From Tianweitania sp. UT-5YL-CI-8 (GTDB lineage: Bacteria; Pseudomonadota; Alphaproteobacteria; Rhizobiales; Rhizobiaceae), in assembly GCF_030010215.1 (NCBI RefSeq), contig NZ_JASCRR010000027.1, positions 1-37,715 of the forward strand: DNA of 37,715 nt. Direction: 5' to 3'. Under the pieces are notes generated by a model that was given only the letters and a program-made list of their open reading frames with translations, ran no database searches and was not told the DNA's origin. Within the stretch, counting starts at the first letter, position 1. Each line of letters opens with the position of its first letter. Below are positions 7,916-16,408 of the stretch, one piece after another. Both the position numbers and the translations under genes were made by a program.

Positions 7916-8472
7916 CCACCCGCGATTTGGCGCTTTCGGCATTGTTTGCCGCCATCATAATCGTTCTCGGGCTGGTGCCCCCCATCCCGCTGGGCTTCAT
8001 CCCTGTGCCGATCACGCTGCAATCGATGGGTGTAATGCTGGCCGGTTGTATCATCGGGGCCAAACGCGGCGCGCTCGCTTACGCCATTTTCGTACTGCTG
8101 GTCGCAGCCGGTCTGCCGGTTCTATCGGGTGGACGTGGTGGGCTTGCAATCCTCATGGGGCCGACCGGCGGCTATATTCTCGGCTGGATCGTCGCCGCTT
8201 TCGTCACCGGCTTTATCGCCGAGCGACTGGTGCGCGAAGGCCAGAACGAATGGCGTCAACTGGGGGGATTTTTTGCCGCTTCGGTCATCGGTGGCATCGT
8301 TGTCCTCTATGCCATCGGCATGCCTTGGGTGACGGCGTCGGCTGGAACGCCCTTCTATGCCGTCGCATCCGGTTCGCTGGTGTTTGTTCCGGGCGACCTG
8401 CTCAAGGCAGCGATAACCGCTCTGGCGGCGCGTGCGGTGCTTGCAGGCTATCCGCTTCTGCATCGCGCCTGA
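7912..8472 (+). CDS. bioY: BioY, biotin-binding S subunit
   Basis: BioY is the high-affinity biotin-binding membrane protein. The 186-residue product has about six hydrophobic segments and the family landmarks: 'PITLQSMGVMLAG' near residues 37-49, a central 'GLPVLSGGRGGLAILMGPTGGYILG', and a C-terminal 'FVPGDLLKAAI'. BioY can work alone in some bacteria, but here the full ECF partner set precedes it. The gene ends 25 bp from the end of the convergent lysR-type gene. A biotin importer beside genes for a biotin-dependent enzyme suggests functional coupling. Confidence 0.93.
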   Translation: MTTRDLALSALFAAIIIVLGLVPPIPLGFIPVPITLQSMGVMLAGCIIGAKRGALAYAIFVLLVAAGLPVLSGGRGGLAILMGPTGGYILGWIVAAFVTGFIAERLVREGQNEWRQLGGFFAASVIGGIVVLYAIGMPWVTASAGTPFYAVASGSLVFVPGDLLKAAITALAARAVLAGYPLLHRA

Positions 8473-8496
8473 GGCGTTTCTGATGATGGGTGGCGG

Positions 8497-9402
8497 TCAT
8501 CCGCCGCCGCCCATTGTCACCGACATGAACGCCCTGAATGCGGCGGCTGCCGGATCGATGGGCCTGTTGCGAGACCAGGCGAGCCCGACATCCATGCTGG
8601 GGATTGGCTCGACGACGCCCCGGACTTCGATGCGTTGGCCCTCGAGCGACCAGGGCCGATACACCATGTCCGACAGAATGGTTACCCCCATGCCAGAGGC
8701 GACCAGCGACCGTACGGCTTCCACCGAGCTTGTTGTCAGAACAGACTTCGGCTCGAGCCCAACAGCGTCCCAATAGCGAGCGGCCGTCGTTCGGGCCTCG
8801 TCCACCGTCAGCATGACGTAATCTTCCGCGGCGACATCCGCGAGGCTGATTTCCTGGCGCCCGAGCAGGTGATGATCGGCCGAGAGCCACAGCCGCCGGT
8901 TCGACCGCATCAGCACTTCCTGTGCAAGTTCATCGGTGTGTTCGAGATTTGACACCAGCATCACCGCCATGTCGATATCGCCGTCCATCAGTCCGGTTTC
9001 GAGGGCATCGCGCGGCAGTTCGAGGACTTCGACGTCGATCTGCGGATAGGTTTTGCGAAACCGCGCATAATGGCGCGACATGTAGTAGCCTACGACCGTG
9101 TAGGTCATCCCAAGCCGAAACTTGCCCTCAAGTCCCGCGCGTTCACGTAAGGGGCTTCGTAGGGCTGCCGCCACCGCGCCGGTTATGACGCGCGCATGCT
9201 CCAAGAACCGCGAACCCTCCATTGTCAGCCTTACGCCTGCGTGGGTACGCTCGAAAAGCCGCACGCCGAGGTCCGCCTCGAGTGTCTTGATCGCGGCCGT
9301 CACCGCCGATTGGGATATGTTGAGCTCCACCGCAGCATGGCTGACTTGCCCGCTTTCCGCAGTGGCAATGAAATAATCAAGTTGTTTCAAGGTGATGGTC
9401 AT
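8497..9402 (-). CDS. LysR-family transcriptional regulator
   Basis: A 301-residue LysR-type regulator. The N-terminal helix-turn-helix (residues 1-60) reads 'LKQLDYFIATAESGQVSHAA' then 'ISQSAVTAAIKTLEADLG' and 'LFERTHAGVRLT', which is textbook for the family. The rest is the effector-binding domain. It diverges from pxpA with a 134-bp gap, the arrangement in which LysR proteins usually control the neighbouring operon. An effector derived from the imported substrate (an amide, lactam or amino acid) is likely but cannot be read from the sequence. It is the best candidate regulator of pxpA through the carboxylase genes. Confidence 0.88.
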   Translation of the reverse strand: MTITLKQLDYFIATAESGQVSHAAVELNISQSAVTAAIKTLEADLGVRLFERTHAGVRLTMEGSRFLEHARVITGAVAAALRSPLRERAGLEGKFRLGMTYTVVGYYMSRHYARFRKTYPQIDVEVLELPRDALETGLMDGDIDMAVMLVSNLEHTDELAQEVLMRSNRRLWLSADHHLLGRQEISLADVAAEDYVMLTVDEARTTAARYWDAVGLEPKSVLTTSSVEAVRSLVASGMGVTILSDMVYRPWSLEGQRIEVRGVVEPIPSMDVGLAWSRNRPIDPAAAAFRAFMSVTMGGGG

Positions 9403-9436
9403 CGTTACGCCCTGATCTGTCCGGGTATCTGTTTTT

Positions 9437-9465
9437 TTGATATCTTAATCAATAAACTACTATTT
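9437..9465 (+). promoter_or_regulatory. Putative LysR operator and pxpA promoter
   Basis: TTGAT-N6-ATCAA (9437-9452) is an inverted repeat of the T-N11-A type bound by LysR proteins. It overlaps a possible promoter, TTGATA (9437-9442), 17 bp, CTATTT (9460-9465), facing pxpA. The lysR-pxpA gap has no other comparable dyad. Confidence 0.45.
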
Positions 9466-9536
9466 CCCATATGCCTAAAGCTCGGGCAAATATGTTGCAA
9501 CGCCGCAAAAGACGGCAATTGCAGGGGAATACGATA

Positions 9537-10259
9537 ATGACCGTCACACTGAACTGTGACATGGGCGAGAGCTTTGGCCTTTATAAGGTTGGCGACGACG
9601 TCGGCATGATGCCGATCATCGACGTCGCGAATGTCGCCTGTGGTTTTCACGCATCCGATCCCGATCACATGTATGCCGCCGTTCGCAGCGCTAAGGCGAA
9701 CGGTGTCAAGGTCGGCGCCCATCCGGGCCTCCCCGATCTCCAGGGCTTCGGACGGCGCGAAATGCGCATGACCCGCGACGAAGTCAGGAACACCATTCTT
9801 TACCAGGTAGGCGCGCTGTCCGCCTTCCTGAAAGCGGAAGGCGTGGAACTCCATCACATCAAGCCGCACGGCAGCCTGTACTTCATGGCCATGCAGCAGG
9901 AAGCTGTCGCTCATGGCGTCTGCGATGCGGCGGAAATATATGGCGTGCCGCTCTTCGGCATGACTGGTACGTTGCATGAGAAGATTTACCAGGAGCGGGG
10001 CATTCCGTTTGTCGCCGAGTTCTATGCCGATCTCGACTATGACAGCTCGGGCAAGCTGATCCTAACGCGTGTGCATGATGCCAAGGACCCTGCGGAAATG
10101 GCGGAACGTTGCGTCCGCGCCATTGCAAAGGGCGAAGGCACAGCCGAGGATGGCAGTTTCTTCCCTGTCCGCTGCGAAACCATTTGCGTACATTCCGACA
10201 CGCCGAACGCTATCGAAATCGCCAGGGCCGTGCGAACGTCCATCGCGCCCTGGCACTGA
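9537..10259 (+). CDS. pxpA: PxpA, LamB/YcsF-family 5-oxoprolinase subunit A
   Basis: A 240-residue LamB/YcsF protein. In E. coli and B. subtilis it joins PxpB and PxpC to hydrolyse 5-oxoproline to glutamate with ATP. Family landmarks are 'LNCDMGESFG' at the start, 'VANVACGFHASDPDHM' (about residues 36-51), 'KVGAHPGLPDLQGFGRR', 'HHIKPHGSLYF' and the closing 'CVHSDTPNA'. The start at 9537 is chosen for AGGGGA at 9523-9528; longer in-frame starts lack this. It opens a five-gene set with a biotin carrier and a biotin carboxylase. The true substrate could therefore be a different amide or lactam that is first carboxylated. Confidence 0.9.
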   Translation: MTVTLNCDMGESFGLYKVGDDVGMMPIIDVANVACGFHASDPDHMYAAVRSAKANGVKVGAHPGLPDLQGFGRREMRMTRDEVRNTILYQVGALSAFLKAEGVELHHIKPHGSLYFMAMQQEAVAHGVCDAAEIYGVPLFGMTGTLHEKIYQERGIPFVAEFYADLDYDSSGKLILTRVHDAKDPAEMAERCVRAIAKGEGTAEDGSFFPVRCETICVHSDTPNAIEIARAVRTSIAPWH

Positions 10260-10317
10260 AGCCGACAGAACTTTCGCCTCAAGTTTTTAGTCCGTCCACA
10301 GTCTTCCGGAGCTCGTC

Positions 10318-10551
10318 ATGGCCCAGATCCTTTCGCCTCTTCCCGGTACCTTCTATCGGAGCGCTTCGCCCGACCAGCCGCCGTACAAGGCTGACGGCGA
10401 CGCCGTGTCGGCAGGAGATGTCATCGGTCTCATCGAAGTCATGAAGTCGTTTCACGAGGTGAAGGCCGAGGCGGCCGGCACCAACATCCGCTTTCTCGCC
10501 GACAATGAGGACCCCGTCATGGCCGGCGCACCTCTGGCGGATCTCGACTGA
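10318..10551 (+). CDS. Biotin carboxyl carrier protein, stand-alone short form
   Basis: A 77-residue biotinyl domain. The lysine that takes biotin is K43 in 'IGLIEVMKSFHEVKA', close to the canonical EAMKM box (here EVMKS). It lacks the N-terminal extension of AccB from fatty-acid synthesis, so it is a carrier dedicated to this gene set. GGAG at 10308-10311 supports the ATG at 10318. Its stop overlaps the start of the biotin carboxylase gene (TGATG). It would carry CO2 from the carboxylase to the PxpB-PxpC pair, by analogy with urea carboxylase. Confidence 0.88.
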   Translation: MAQILSPLPGTFYRSASPDQPPYKADGDAVSAGDVIGLIEVMKSFHEVKAEAAGTNIRFLADNEDPVMAGAPLADLD

Positions 10552-11915
10552 TGCTGAAGAAACTTCTGGTCGCCAATCGGGGAGAGATAGCGGTCAGGAT
10601 CATCCGGGCTGCGCAGGATCTCGGCATCGCCACCGTGGCGGTGTTTTCCACAGCAGATGCGGAGTCGCTGCATGTGCAGCTCGCCGACGAAGCTGTGAAC
10701 ATTGGTCCACCCGCAGCCAAGAAATCCTATCTCAGCGTCGAGGCGATCCTGAAGGCGGCTCAGCAGACGGGCTGCGACAGCGTTCACCCCGGTTACGGTT
10801 TTCTGGCGGAAAATGCGGGGTTTTCCGATGCCGTCACCGCTGCCGGTCTGGTCTTTGTCGGACCGTCCGGCGATGCCATCCGGCTCATGGGCGACAAGGT
10901 GTCGGCGCGCACGGCCGCAGCTTCTGCGGGCGTTCCGGTGGTGCCTGGCTCGGCCGGAAGGGTCGAGGGTATCGAGGCTGGACGTGATGTGCTGACCGAG
11001 ACCGGTTTCCCGGTGATGATCAAGGCCGCGGCAGGCGGCGGCGGGCGCGGCATCCGCATCGCGAACACGCTCGCCGAATTCGAGCTAGCTTTTCCACAAG
11101 CCCAGGCAGAGGCGCTCGCTGCCTTTGGTGATGGCGGGCTCTACATGGAAAAGGTGATCGGCAAGGCCCGCCACATTGAGGTACAGGTCTTGGCGGATGG
11201 CAGCGATGCCATCCATTGTTACGAACGCGAGTGCTCCTTGCAGCGGCGTCGCCAGAAAGTGTGGGAAGAAGCGCCGTCGCGCGCGCTGTCCCATGCGCTG
11301 CGCGAAGAGCTATGCGCGTCGGCGGTGGCCTTGGCCAAAGCGGTCAACTATTCCGGTGCAGGCACAGTGGAATATCTCTACGACGACGAGGCCGACCGCT
11401 TCTATTTCATCGAGATGAACACCCGTATTCAAGTCGAGCATCCCGTCACCGAGGCGATCACCGGCGTCGATCTGGTCGCTGAAATGCTGCGCATCGCAGG
11501 CGGTGAGCCGCTACGGCCTCGGCAAAGCGATATCTCTGTCAAGGGGCATGCGATCGAGGTGCGCCTCAACGCCGAGGATCCCGCGAAGGATTTCGCACCG
11601 TTCCCCGGACAGGTCGCCGATCTTCGTATCCCCGGTGGTCCCGGCGTACGCTTCGATTCCATGCTCTATCCTGGCTATCAGGTGCCGCCATTCTACGATT
11701 CGCTGCTGGCCAAGCTGATCGTTCATGCAGAGACGCGGGAGGCTGCGATCCTGCGACTTACCCGCGCTCTCAACGAGTTGACGATCGGCGGGCTCAAGAC
11801 CACAAAGCCGCTCTTTCTCGCGCTTGCCGCCGATGCGTCGGTGCAGGCCGGGGACGTGCACACACGCTGGCTGGAAGGCTGGCTTACCGAAAACGCTGCT
11901 GCGCTGGCAGACTGA
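10551..11915 (+). CDS. Biotin carboxylase subunit (AccC-like)
   Basis: A 454-residue biotin carboxylase that uses ATP and bicarbonate to carboxylate biotin on the carrier. It has the ATP-grasp glycine-rich loop 'KAAAGGGGRGIRIA' (about residues 158-171), 'RRRQKVWEEAPS' and the active-site run 'FIEMNTRIQVEHPVTE', with R292 and E296 at the same numbers as in E. coli AccC, plus a C-terminal biotin carboxylase domain. It has neither a carboxyltransferase nor a carrier domain of its own. Its neighbours, not a chromosomal acetyl-CoA carboxylase, should be its partners. It is followed by a 10-bp gap to pxpB. Confidence 0.92.
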   Translation: MLKKLLVANRGEIAVRIIRAAQDLGIATVAVFSTADAESLHVQLADEAVNIGPPAAKKSYLSVEAILKAAQQTGCDSVHPGYGFLAENAGFSDAVTAAGLVFVGPSGDAIRLMGDKVSARTAAASAGVPVVPGSAGRVEGIEAGRDVLTETGFPVMIKAAAGGGGRGIRIANTLAEFELAFPQAQAEALAAFGDGGLYMEKVIGKARHIEVQVLADGSDAIHCYERECSLQRRRQKVWEEAPSRALSHALREELCASAVALAKAVNYSGAGTVEYLYDDEADRFYFIEMNTRIQVEHPVTEAITGVDLVAEMLRIAGGEPLRPRQSDISVKGHAIEVRLNAEDPAKDFAPFPGQVADLRIPGGPGVRFDSMLYPGYQVPPFYDSLLAKLIVHAETREAAILRLTRALNELTIGGLKTTKPLFLALAADASVQAGDVHTRWLEGWLTENAAALAD

Positions 11916-11925
11916 AAGGAGACCG

Positions 11926-12801
11926 ATGTCGATCCGTTTCAACTTCGGCGGTGACGAACATATCTTCGGCGAAGTGTCCGAGGACATGTCGCTCGCCTCC
12001 TTTTTCACCGGTCTTTCCATGACCAACGCGGTTCGAGCCGCCGGGATCAAGGGCGTTACGGAAATCTGCCCCGCGAATGCCAGTTTTCAAATCCGCTTCA
12101 ACCCGGACCTGATCAAGCCGCAGGATTTGCTCGCCGAACTCAAGACGATGGAGGAGGCGGCGTCCAAATCCGACTTCAGCTTAAAGACGCGGATCATCGA
12201 ACTCCCGGTTTATTTCCAGGATCCTTGGACGAACGAAACCTGCCTGCGATTCCGTGAGCGCCATCAGGATCCATCGTCGACCGATCTCGAATATTCCGCC
12301 CGTATCAACGGATACGCCACAGTAGAGGACTTCATCGCCGCCTATTCCGGCCAGCCCTGGTTCGTTTCCATGGTCGGCTTCGTCGCGGGACTACCGTTCC
12401 TCTACCAGATGGTGGAGCGGAAAAAGCAGATCCAGGCGCCGAAATATCTGCGTCCGCGCACCGATACGCCAAAGCTGACGATCGGCCATGGCGGATGCTT
12501 TGCCGCGATCTATTCCGTGCGCGGAGCCGGTGGCTACCAGATGTACGGCGTCACTCCGGCGCCGATCTACGATCCTGCCATGAAAGTTCGCTATCTCTCC
12601 GACGACATGTGCCTGTTCAAACCCGGCGACATCGTCAAGTTCAAGGCCATCGGCCGCGACGACTACGACGCGACGCTGGAAGAGATCGAAGCCAACCGGT
12701 GGCAACCAACGGTTCGCGACTGCAATTTCAGCCTGACCGACTTCAACCGCGACATTTACGGCACCAATGCAAAGCTGATGGAGCTTATCAATGGCCGTTA
12801 A
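11926..12801 (+). CDS. pxpB: PxpB/KipI-like (AHS1) subunit
   Basis: A 291-residue allophanate-hydrolase-subunit-1 (AHS1) protein. The conserved AHS1 core is seen in 'GFVAGLPFLYQMVE', 'TPKLTIGHGGCFAAIYSV' and 'GGYQMYGVTPAPIYDP'. Stand-alone KipI is usually about 220-240 residues; this one is longer, with an N-terminal extension of about 50-60 residues. AHS1 plus AHS2 also form the carboxyltransferase domain of urea carboxylase. The start is fixed by AAGGAG at 11916-11921. It overlaps pxpC by 11 bases. Confidence 0.88.
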   Translation: MSIRFNFGGDEHIFGEVSEDMSLASFFTGLSMTNAVRAAGIKGVTEICPANASFQIRFNPDLIKPQDLLAELKTMEEAASKSDFSLKTRIIELPVYFQDPWTNETCLRFRERHQDPSSTDLEYSARINGYATVEDFIAAYSGQPWFVSMVGFVAGLPFLYQMVERKKQIQAPKYLRPRTDTPKLTIGHGGCFAAIYSVRGAGGYQMYGVTPAPIYDPAMKVRYLSDDMCLFKPGDIVKFKAIGRDDYDATLEEIEANRWQPTVRDCNFSLTDFNRDIYGTNAKLMELINGR

Positions 12802-13762
12802 GGTAATCTCTCCCGGCCTTTCGACGTCTGTGCAGGATCTCGGCCGTCCGGGTCACTACCATGTTGGCATCCCAGAAGGCGGAGGCATGGACCGCTTTGC
12901 CACGCGCATTGCCAACCTGCTCGTCGGCAACCAGCCCGGCGCGGCCCTGCTCGAGGCCACCTTCATGGGGCCGGAGCTCGAATTCACACAGGATGCGACC
13001 GTCGCCATCACCGGCGGCGAGCTGCCGCCAAAACTCAACGGCGAGGAGCGCCCGACCTGGGAGAGCTTTCCGGTCAAGGCCGGCGACCGTCTTTCCTTTG
13101 GCTTTCTCAAGGGCGGTGCGCGCGCCTATATCGCCATCTCCGGCGGCGTCGACGTGCCGGTCGTGCTCGGCTCGCGGTCGACCTATATTCTCGGTGCGCT
13201 GGGTGGCTATCAGGGCCGCACATTGAAAGCAGGCGACGAGCTTCCAACCGGCCAGGCGTCGGGGAAATCCGGCCTCTCGCTGCCTCTGAACCTGCGCCGC
13301 GCCCAAGCCATTCCGTCGGAACTCAGGATGCTGCCTGGCATCTACTGGCACCGGATCACGGAAGCCGCAGGCAAGCGGTTTTTCGAGGAAACCTGGAAAG
13401 TCGCGCCCGAAGCCGACCGCATCGGCTACCGGTTCAAGGGCGGCACCCCGCTGGAATTCGTCGAGCGCGAACAGCCCTTCGGCGCGGGCTCCGATCCCTC
13501 GAACATCGTTGATGCCTGCTATCCTTATGGCTCCGTACAGGTGCCCAGCGGCACCGAGCCCATTGTTCTGCATCGCGATGCGGTTTCAGGGGGCGGTTAT
13601 ATGATGGTGGGTGTGGTAATATCGGCCGACATGGACCTGATAGCCCAGCTCCAGCCGCATACGCTGGCCCGCTTCGTTCCCGTCACGCTGGAGGAGGCGC
13701 TGACTGCTAGAGCGGACGGCAATGCCGCGCTGGCGCGAGCGGAGGAATATCTGGCGGGTTGA
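12791..13762 (+). CDS. pxpC: PxpC/KipA-like (AHS2) subunit
   Basis: A 323-residue AHS2 protein, the partner of the AHS1 subunit. The N-terminus 'VISPGLSTSVQDLGRPGHY' followed by 'GIPEGGGMDRFATRIANLLV' and 'AALLEATFMGPELEF' is the family hallmark, and 'YIAISGGVDVPVVLGSRSTY' is the second conserved block. In urea carboxylase the corresponding fused domains move CO2 from biotin to urea. Here they should do so for the cluster's own substrate, or act with PxpA as an ATP-dependent oxoprolinase. It ends the first operon block; hairpins separate it from the transporter genes. Confidence 0.9.
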   Translation: MAVKVISPGLSTSVQDLGRPGHYHVGIPEGGGMDRFATRIANLLVGNQPGAALLEATFMGPELEFTQDATVAITGGELPPKLNGEERPTWESFPVKAGDRLSFGFLKGGARAYIAISGGVDVPVVLGSRSTYILGALGGYQGRTLKAGDELPTGQASGKSGLSLPLNLRRAQAIPSELRMLPGIYWHRITEAAGKRFFEETWKVAPEADRIGYRFKGGTPLEFVEREQPFGAGSDPSNIVDACYPYGSVQVPSGTEPIVLHRDAVSGGGYMMVGVVISADMDLIAQLQPHTLARFVPVTLEEALTARADGNAALARAEEYLAG

Positions 13763-14014
13763 TCGAAGCCAGGAGTACTGCCGGCTGAGGCGCCGGAAGG
13801 GGAGGGGATCGGTCGGCCAAAACCGACCCTCCGCGCGCTGGAAGACAAAATCCAGCGCGCGAAACGACAAGACTGAAGCCGGTAAACGGCGTGAATTTGG
13901 CCAACCGAGCGATCCGTTAGAGACCGCCGGAACCGATGGGGAATACTCGCAACATGCCAGGCCGCAAGGCCTGATGCTGCGCGCCTTGCCCTCGGCAACA
14001 AGAAGGAATGGCGC
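13763..14014. other. Intergenic hairpin array between pxpC and the ABC transporter
   Basis: This 252-bp gap has no gene but is unusually structured. It contains GGTCGG-CCAAAA-CCGACC at 13811-13828, then GCGCGCTGGA-8 nt-TCCAGCGCGC at 13833-13860 (10 bp, perfect), and CAGGCC-GCAA-GGCCTG at 13958-13973 with a GNRA-type tetraloop. None has a T-run, so classic terminators are unlikely. They could be mRNA stability elements that set different amounts of enzyme and transporter. I checked for known riboswitch cores (guanidine-I, TPP, cobalamin, glycine) and recognised none. Confidence 0.5.
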
Positions 14015-14767
14015 ATGAGTCATCTGAGCGCGGAGAACGTCTCGGTGGCGTTTGCAGGGCTGAAGGCCCTGTCGGCTGTCGACCTGCAGATCACCCCAGG
14101 TCGTATCAGCGGTCTCATCGGCCCGAACGGCGCTGGCAAAACCACGCTCGTCAACGTGCTGACGGGCTTCCAGACGCCTTCCGAAGGTGCCGTCAAGCTG
14201 GACGGTGAAGCGCTGATCGGCCTCAAGCCGCATCAGGTCCGGCGGCGTGGCATTGCTCGCACCTTTCAGGGAGGGCGGCTGTTCCGCGACCTGCCCGTGG
14301 TGGACAACCTTGAGGTGACGGGCGTCGGGCTGGGCATGAGCCGGCGCGCGGCCATCGCCGAAGCGGAAGCCATGCTCGACTGGATCGGCATCGCCTCGCT
14401 CAGCTCGCGTATCGCCGGCACGTTGCCCTATACCGACGAGCGGCGGGTGGCCATCGGCCGTGCCCTGATGGGCAGGCCCGCCTACATCTTGCTCGACGAA
14501 CCGGCTGCCGGCATGAGCGGGCCGGAATCGAAGGAACTGTCGGCACTCATCCGCCGCATCGCCAATGACCTGGGCTGCGGCGTTCTGCTCATCGAGCACA
14601 ATGTCGGGCTCGTTCTGGGCCTTTGCGAGCACATCGTCGTGCTCGACTCGGGAGCCATCATCGAGGAAGGCCCCCCAGCCTCGATCCGCGACAGTGAAAA
14701 GGTGCGCCACGCCTATATGGGCACGGCCGCCAATACCGATCTGCCGGTACTGGAGGTGATGGAATGA
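14015..14767 (+). CDS. Branched-chain-type ABC transporter ATPase (LivG-like)
   Basis: A 250-residue ATPase of the hydrophobic amino acid/amide importer family (HAAT). Walker A is 'GPNGAGKTT' (about residues 36-44), the Q-loop 'IARTFQGGRLF' and Walker B 'YILLDEPAAGMSG', a LivG signature; the H-loop is 'LLIEHNVGLVLGL'. The ABC signature is non-standard: 'LPYTDERRVAIGRAL' instead of LPYGxQRR, with Thr-Asp in place of Gly-Gln/Asp. It overlaps the next ATPase gene by four bases. GAAGGA upstream supports the ATG at 14015. HAAT systems import amino acids, urea or short amides, which fits the amide-cleaving enzymes upstream. Confidence 0.88.
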   Translation: MSHLSAENVSVAFAGLKALSAVDLQITPGRISGLIGPNGAGKTTLVNVLTGFQTPSEGAVKLDGEALIGLKPHQVRRRGIARTFQGGRLFRDLPVVDNLEVTGVGLGMSRRAAIAEAEAMLDWIGIASLSSRIAGTLPYTDERRVAIGRALMGRPAYILLDEPAAGMSGPESKELSALIRRIANDLGCGVLLIEHNVGLVLGLCEHIVVLDSGAIIEEGPPASIRDSEKVRHAYMGTAANTDLPVLEVME

Positions 14768-15498
14768 GCCTGCTCGCCCTGTCCGACATCACCATCCGCT
14801 ACAGTAGACTCACGGCCGTTCGCGAGGTGTCTTTCTCCATGACCGAGGGAGAAATCCTTTTCATCACTGGGCCCAATGGGGCTGGGAAATCGTCGCTTCT
14901 GCGCGCCATTGCCGGGGTTACGCCGGTAGCCGCCGGGAAGATCCAGCTGGCCGGCCAGGACATCACTGGCCAGGCACCCGAGAACATCGCCCGGCTTGGC
15001 CTCTCCATGGTGCCGGAAGGGCGCGAGGTCTTTGGCTCGCTGACGATCGAGGAAAATCTCCTGGTCGGCACCGGCATGCAAGCCCGCGACCGCACTTCGC
15101 GCGCCCGGACGGCAAGCGATCTGGAAGCCGTCTATATGACCTTCCCGATCCTGAAAGACCGACGCAATGGGCAGGCGGGCCTGCTTTCGGGCGGTCAGCA
15201 GCAGATGCTGGTCATCGGACGCGCGCTGATGACCAATCCAAGGCTCATCGCCATCGACGAACCCTCGCTCGGCCTCGCGCCCAACATCACCGACCAGGTC
15301 TACGAGCGGCTGATCGCCTTGCAGGCGCAGCGCCAGCTCACGCTGCTCATCGTTGAGCAGAGCTCGGCCCGGGCCATGATGGTCGGAGGACGGATGATTC
15401 TGATGCGCGGCGGACAGATCGTCCTCGACGGCGACGCGAGAACGCTGGGCAGCGGCGAGGCCATCCAGGCCGCCTATTTCGGCTACGAGGACCACTGA
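14764..15498 (+). CDS. Branched-chain-type ABC transporter ATPase (LivF-like)
   Basis: A 244-residue second ATPase. Walker A is 'GPNGAGKSS', the Q-loop region 'GLSMVPEGREVFGSLTIEEN' is diagnostic for LivF, the signature 'LLSGGQQQMLVIGRAL' is canonical, Walker B is 'LIAIDEPSLGLAP' and the switch region 'LLIVEQSSARAMM'. The His of the H-loop is replaced by Gln, as is usual in LivF proteins (VEQN in the family), so this is not a defect. It sits directly before the permease genes, with one base between it and the next start. Confidence 0.9.
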   Translation: MSLLALSDITIRYSRLTAVREVSFSMTEGEILFITGPNGAGKSSLLRAIAGVTPVAAGKIQLAGQDITGQAPENIARLGLSMVPEGREVFGSLTIEENLLVGTGMQARDRTSRARTASDLEAVYMTFPILKDRRNGQAGLLSGGQQQMLVIGRALMTNPRLIAIDEPSLGLAPNITDQVYERLIALQAQRQLTLLIVEQSSARAMMVGGRMILMRGGQIVLDGDARTLGSGEAIQAAYFGYEDH

Positions 15499-15499
15499 G

Positions 15500-16405
15500 A
15501 TGCTCCAGACCCTGTTCGACGCACTCTCGCTCGGTTCGCTCTACGCACTCGGCGCCTTGGGCATCGCGCTGATCTTCGGCGTCATGCGGCTTGTCAATTT
15601 CGCCCATGGCGACGTCATCGCCTTCTGCGTCTTCGCTCTTCTGTGGCCGTCCACCGATGCCATGGCCATCGTCTTTGCCGGACAACTGCCCTGGTATTTG
15701 CTGGTGCCGTTCGTGCTGTTGTGCGGGGCGGGGCTGTCCGTGCTGTGCGAGATCGTGGTTTTCCGCCGGTTCCGAAACGCAAATCCGGCAACCATGATGA
15801 TTGCCTCCTTCGCTTTGGGCTTCGTCATCCGTTATTTCCTGCTGATGCTGTACAGCAGCCGGCCGAAATCCATCTCGCTGTTGCCCGCACTGTCGCAACC
15901 CATCGAGATTTTCGGCGCACGGCTGCCGCTGCTCCAGCTCATCACCATCGTTGCCACCATGGCAATCCTGATCGGCCTGACGCTATTCCTGCGCCAGACC
16001 CGCTTCGGCCTGGAAATGCGGGCGGCGGCGGAAAACTTCTCGATGGCCCGCATGCTCGGCGTCCGCGCCAACCGCGTCATCATGGGCGCCTTTGCCCTGT
16101 CGGGTGCGCTGGCCGGAGCCATTGCGCTCATCTTCGGCAGCCAGACCGGCACGGTCGACATCCAGATGGGCGCATCGATCATGCTGATGGCCTTTATTGC
16201 TACCGTCATTGGCGGCCTCGGCAGCCTTGGAGGTGCGGTTCTCGCCGGCTTCCTTTTGGGCGCGGCGTCGGTGGTCATGCAGGTCGCACTTCCGGTCGAC
16301 GCCCGACCGTTCCGCGATGCGTTCGTTTATGGAGCCGTCATCCTCGTGCTCCTGTTCCGTCCCCAGGGACTCATTGCCGCGCGCGGCACCAAGGAAAGGG
16401 TCTGA
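15500..16405 (+). CDS. Branched-chain-type ABC permease (LivH-like)
   Basis: A 301-residue inner-membrane permease. The N-terminus 'GSLYALGALGIALIFGVM' followed by 'RLVNFAHGD' is the LivH hallmark. The cytoplasmic coupling loop appears as 'ALFLRQTRFGLEMRAAAENF' (TLFLRQTRFG in this copy), and 'FIATVIGGLGSLGGAVLAG' marks the last conserved helices. About eight hydrophobic segments are visible. It pairs with the LivM-like permease that follows four bases later. Confidence 0.88.
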   Translation: MLQTLFDALSLGSLYALGALGIALIFGVMRLVNFAHGDVIAFCVFALLWPSTDAMAIVFAGQLPWYLLVPFVLLCGAGLSVLCEIVVFRRFRNANPATMMIASFALGFVIRYFLLMLYSSRPKSISLLPALSQPIEIFGARLPLLQLITIVATMAILIGLTLFLRQTRFGLEMRAAAENFSMARMLGVRANRVIMGAFALSGALAGAIALIFGSQTGTVDIQMGASIMLMAFIATVIGGLGSLGGAVLAGFLLGAASVVMQVALPVDARPFRDAFVYGAVILVLLFRPQGLIAARGTKERV

Positions 16406-16408
16406 CCC

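Noticed and set aside
13763-14014. Guanidine-I or other riboswitch before the transporter
   Set aside because: I compared the gap with the cores I remember for guanidine-I, TPP, cobalamin and glycine switches and found no convincing match.
13586-14710. Long minus-strand frames across the LivG-like gene and the pxpC-livG gap
   Set aside because: Low-complexity Arg/Ala/Gly translations typical of GC-rich shadow frames; the plus-strand genes are well supported.
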